This document shows positions 60,771 through 64,000 of a stretch of 64,000 bases of DNA, one piece after another (within the stretch, counting starts at the first letter, position 1; each line of letters starts with the position of its first letter). The notes beneath the pieces were generated by a model, which made no database searches, had not been told where the DNA came from, and worked only from the letters and a program-made list of their open reading frames with translations. The translations under genes were made by a program, and so were the position numbers. Source of the stretch: Chamaecyparis obtusa (taxonomy: Eukaryota; Streptophyta; Pinopsida; Cupressales; Cupressaceae); contig BSBK01003256.1 of the NCBI GenBank assembly GCA_027943335.1, positions 2,001,001 through 2,065,000 of the forward strand. The letters are read 5' to 3'.

Positions 60771-62676
60771 AAAATTAATACAAATCTCGATAGACTTGTC
60801 TGATTTTGAGATAGGAACAATATTAGAAATCCACTCTATGTAATCAATAGCACGAATGAACCCAACATCTAGGAGCTTCTTCAATTTTGCTTTAACCATT
60901 AGGGCAATGTGCGGGTGCATTTTGTGAAGCTTCTGCTTAACTGGTTTCACACCTAGTCTAATAGATAAATGATGCATAATAAGATCAGGGGCCAGTCCAG
61001 GTATATCAGCATAGGACCAAGCAAAGTTGATCTATCTCTCTTTGAAAAATTTTGCAAAACCTTCTTTCTCTGATTCTATCAAGGATGCTGCTACTTTGAG
61101 GATGCATGGGGACTCCTCTGTTCCAATGTTGAGTGGTACTGTTGGTTCTATAAGAATAGTAGATTGTTCTCGATACAGATAATTGGGAAGAGTGTCAATC
61201 CTTCCATTTTCAGGCACCTCAAAGAGGTTTTCACCATTAGATGCATCTTTTCTTTTTACTATTTTTGGATCTGATACTGCCACTGAGTGGTTTTCACCAT
61301 TAGATCTATTGAATATTTTTATATTTTTATGACTGAAAAGATTGGCACTCTCTCCAAAGTAAGCCATGTCATTGAGTTCTATTGAAAATCCTAACTTCTG
61401 ATCCCTCGGTGGTAAATGATCCCTCATTCCAAGATAGTCAATGATTGCATTGTCATTATGGAAGACATCAAGTTCTGGGTGATCAGGACAATCCCAATCA
61501 ATAAGGTCAGGACGGACAAGGGCATTGGATCATTTGGGTCAGTTTCAAAGGTAGAGATGGTATTGATGGAAAAGTTGTCAAGGTTTATGATGGTATCAGT
61601 GAGGTCTATTTCCATACTCTCATCCGAATTGTCTATCACAATATTAGGCTCACCTCCCTCATGATCGTCAAAAGTAATATTATGTGGGGCTAGTCCTAGT
61701 GAGTCACTCCTTGAGCTCTCTCCCTCATGGTAATCATTACTATATTGATGAACAAAATCAACTCCTATCTCCTCGGTACCATCAGATAATGAATCCCACT
61801 CATAATCATTAGAATCTGAATCATCATTATCTTGAAGCCTATCAATGATTCTTTGTGCTATCCTTTGTTTTTCTGGATCCACATACATACCATTCTATCT
61901 AAATGATAGGGTAGGAGCATTAGATGTTTCATGAGAAGGTGGAATTTTTTCTTTTCCCTTTGGTTCCCTTGGTTCTTCTCCTTTATACCCTAATCTGGTG
62001 GTATCTCTTTGATAATTTGGATTTTGTAAAATTGGCTTGATAACACTGTCTCTCTGTAGCCCTATAGGTCTAGCACCTTGGTATCCCATCTTTTGTAACA
62101 AAATATACCCTTTTCCATAGATATCAGGTGATATATTTTCATGTTTGATATCCTCTTCAATCTTTTGTGATTTGTGCCAATAATTTGCATTACACTCAGC
62201 AGCTTCTTTAGATATTGTGCCCCCACTTATAAATGTGTTATAGACAAGTGCTAAAGGGGGTTCTGACTATTGTTTAGTGATTAAAGATTTACCATATGAC
62301 CAAGGAGATAAAGGTAATTTTGTTATACAAAGAGCCTAACCCAAAGTGTATTCTCCCATACTATTTTCTTTGATGTCTATTTTGATCCCACTTGATTTAG
62401 AAGTGGATGCTTCATTGCTAGAATCAAGAGGTATAGTTAGAGGAGATCCTGTGTGATTATAAGGAACCAAAGAATCAGAGACCTTTACATTGTTACAATA
62501 TTGAAATGGATTAGAGTCTCCTTTAATAGTAATCTCCTGGCCATTGTGGGGGAACTTTAAACATTGGTGCTATGTTGAGGGTACAACCTGCATGGAATGA
62601 ATCCATGGTCTTCCCAAAAGGATATTATAAGCCAGATCCATGTCTAAAACTTGACAAGATACATCTTTGACAACAA
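60771..62676 (-). repeat. Tandem duplication in Tat-3, protease-proximal copy
   Basis: 1906 bp matching 58795-60701. It contains a second, truncated RT start (60977-60768, MHHLSIRLGVKPVKQKL to ICINF) that runs into a stop at the junction, a frameshifted acidic spacer (one base missing near 61520, GGACAAGGGCATT against GGACAAGGGGCATT) and a second G-patch copy (about 62108-62050). Confidence 0.93.
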
Positions 62677-64000
62677 GACCAACTCTAATTGGAAGAACAA
62701 AAAACCCCTTGGATGATCTCTCCTCTTCATCATAAGCTTTTATCATAATTTTCTTTTTGGGATCAACAGCATTCTTAGAAAACCCCAATGCAAGGACTAA
62801 CTTTAACGTGCAGATATTCAAACTAGCTCCCCCATCTATTAGTACTATTTTAATCTTGTGATTCTGGATAAGGACTTCAATATGTAAAGGAGCATTATGA
62901 GGTTGGGTAATAGCTAAATCATCATTCTCAGTGAAGGATAGATAGTGTGGGGTTGTCAAGTGGCCCACCATATCTTGAAATTGATCATGATCTAGATTTG
63001 TGGGGACCTGGGTCTCTAAAAGAGCTTTTTCAAGGATATCTTTGTGAGATGCAGAAAGACACAAAAGCTCTAAGATGGATATCTGGGATGGTGTCTTTTT
63101 GAGCTGTTCCAAAAGATTGTACTGGTTGGAAGTATTTGGGATAGAATTTGGGACATAAACGGACTTGTTTTGAGTAGTGTTTGTTTTAGACTAGACTCCT
63201 TGGAGAGTAACCTTGGCTTGAGTGTGAGTAGTAGCTTGGACTGATTGACTCTCTGATTTTCCCTTTATGGTAATGACATTGGCATAATATGTAGAAGGAT
63301 GATGGTCAAAAATGTTACCAACATATCTATAGGGTGTGTTATTATAATTGGCTTGATTGTCACCCTTATTGTTGGAAGAACCTTCCTTTTCATGCTCAGG
63401 AAGTGGATCTTTGAAGGCCATCTATGATTCATTCGAGACATGTCCATCAACACTCATTTCACTACTTTCGATTAAGTCTTGGATCACATTTTTAAGCCTT
63501 TGGCATTAATTGGTTATATGCCCTTTTCCTCTGTGGAATTCACTAATCATTTCCATTCCACCAAGAAGGCTTCACTCTAGGTTCATAATCTTTTAGTTCA
63601 GGAAGCGTCATGAGTTTCTTGGTGATTAACTTCCGTAATGCTGATTCCAGAGATTCCCCTAAAGGAGTAAAGTTTCTTCGAGGTGAGATGAAAGGAAATC
63701 TTGGTTTAGATGAATCCTTGGTGGTATTTTGATTTGTTGAATGATTGTTGTATGTAGCTTGAGTAGCGTTGGTCATACTTGTGAGATTTAGAAGAGGTTT
63801 TGTCAGTTGGACATTATGATTATCAACAATTCTATCATTGACAATGTTTTTGTTTTTATTCCAATATTTAGATTTGTCATTGTTGGAATTGGAATTATAA
63901 GTGTTGGAATTCAAATTTGAGGATCCAGCATTGTCTTTGGAATAAATTTTTATCTCACCTTTTCGGACCATGGCTTCCTCAATCTTGATAACATTTTCTA
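62570..64000 (-). pseudogene. Tat-3 gag C-terminus, zinc knuckle and retropepsin
   Basis: The frame 63971-63543 is the gag tail (KYWNKNKNIVNDR, ISPRRNFTPLGESLESALRK, PWWNGND-like end). The knuckle (about 63530-63470) reads SEFHRGKGHITN.CQRLKNV; the first Cys of the usual CEFH is Ser and a TAA replaces one codon. A linker rich in Asn, Ser and Thr follows. The protease (63112-62570) keeps the catalytic Asp in VLIDGGASLNIC (Asp codon 62834-62836) and ends DLAYNILLGRPWIHSMQVV. Retropepsin would cut the polyprotein. Upstream gag lies beyond the window. Confidence 0.9.

Larger units (their letters stand above)
51289..64000 (-). mobile_element. Tat-3: Ty3/gypsy (Tat-type) element with antisense PMD gene and internal duplication
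   Basis: In element sense: gag C-terminus and zinc knuckle (64000-63440), protease (62900-62580), G-patch and acidic spacer twice (tandem duplication), RT, RNase H, archaeal-type RNase H, integrase (stop at 55889), antisense PMD ORF (53613-55740), noncoding region, polypurine tract (52477-52461) and 3' LTR (52460-51289). The 5' LTR and most of gag lie right of the window. Confidence 0.85.

Noticed and set aside
1..64000. Intact host protein-coding genes or tRNA genes
   Set aside because: Every ORF with a recognisable domain belongs to a retrotransposon or its cargo. I saw no tRNA by eye, but a covariance search would be needed to exclude one.

Overview
This window looks like intergenic DNA from a large, repeat-rich plant nuclear genome, most likely a gymnosperm such as a conifer; the taxon is an inference. 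I found no intact host gene, rRNA, tRNA or CRISPR array. Almost everything recognisable is LTR retrotransposon in layers: Ty3/gypsy Tat-type elements (second, archaeal-type RNase H between RNase H and integrase) and Ty1/copia Sirevirus-like elements (methionine-tRNA primer site, several polypurine tracts). All coding copies are decayed. Their internal stops are mostly TAG at former CAG or TGG codons, as expected from long-term cytosine methylation and deamination.

Layout. 1-5002: 3' part of a plus-strand Tat element (Tat-1: RNase H, integrase, 3' noncoding region, complete 3' LTR). 5003-14933: no genes; a scrap of copia LTR, CT and AT microsatellites, a roughly 100-bp palindromic minisatellite (12752-13860) and a long TATG/CATA tract. 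14934-15625: probable LTR fragment split by Copia-1. 15626-22590: a structurally complete minus-strand copia element with a perfect 5-bp target duplication (AAAAC). 24215-28700: Tat gag-protease remnant (Tat-4), ending at a minus-strand LTR (28732-29854). 29855-40483: remains of a Sirevirus-like gag with four CCHC knuckles and a long unknown ORF, split by Copia-2 (30064-36979), a plus-strand relative of Copia-1. 40624-50718: minus-strand Tat-2, carrying a plus-strand solo LTR (48579-49906). 50719-51288: copia-type LTR cut by the next element. 51289-64000: minus-strand Tat-3, whose 5' end lies outside the window.

The most interesting region is the 3' part of Tat-3. Between its integrase and its 3' LTR it carries, on the opposite strand, a decayed plant mobile domain (PMD) gene (53613-55740) with a candidate TATA box upstream (52754). 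This looks like an antisense cargo gene inside a retrotransposon. Tat-3 also has a 1.9-kb internal tandem duplication. Tat-1 and Tat-2 share a series of 16-nt stem-loops with compensatory base changes in their 3' noncoding regions.

No gene set here looks functional as a unit. The interest lies in element structure, cargo genes, conserved noncoding signals and the order of nested insertions. LTR ends, target duplications and divergence values were read by eye.
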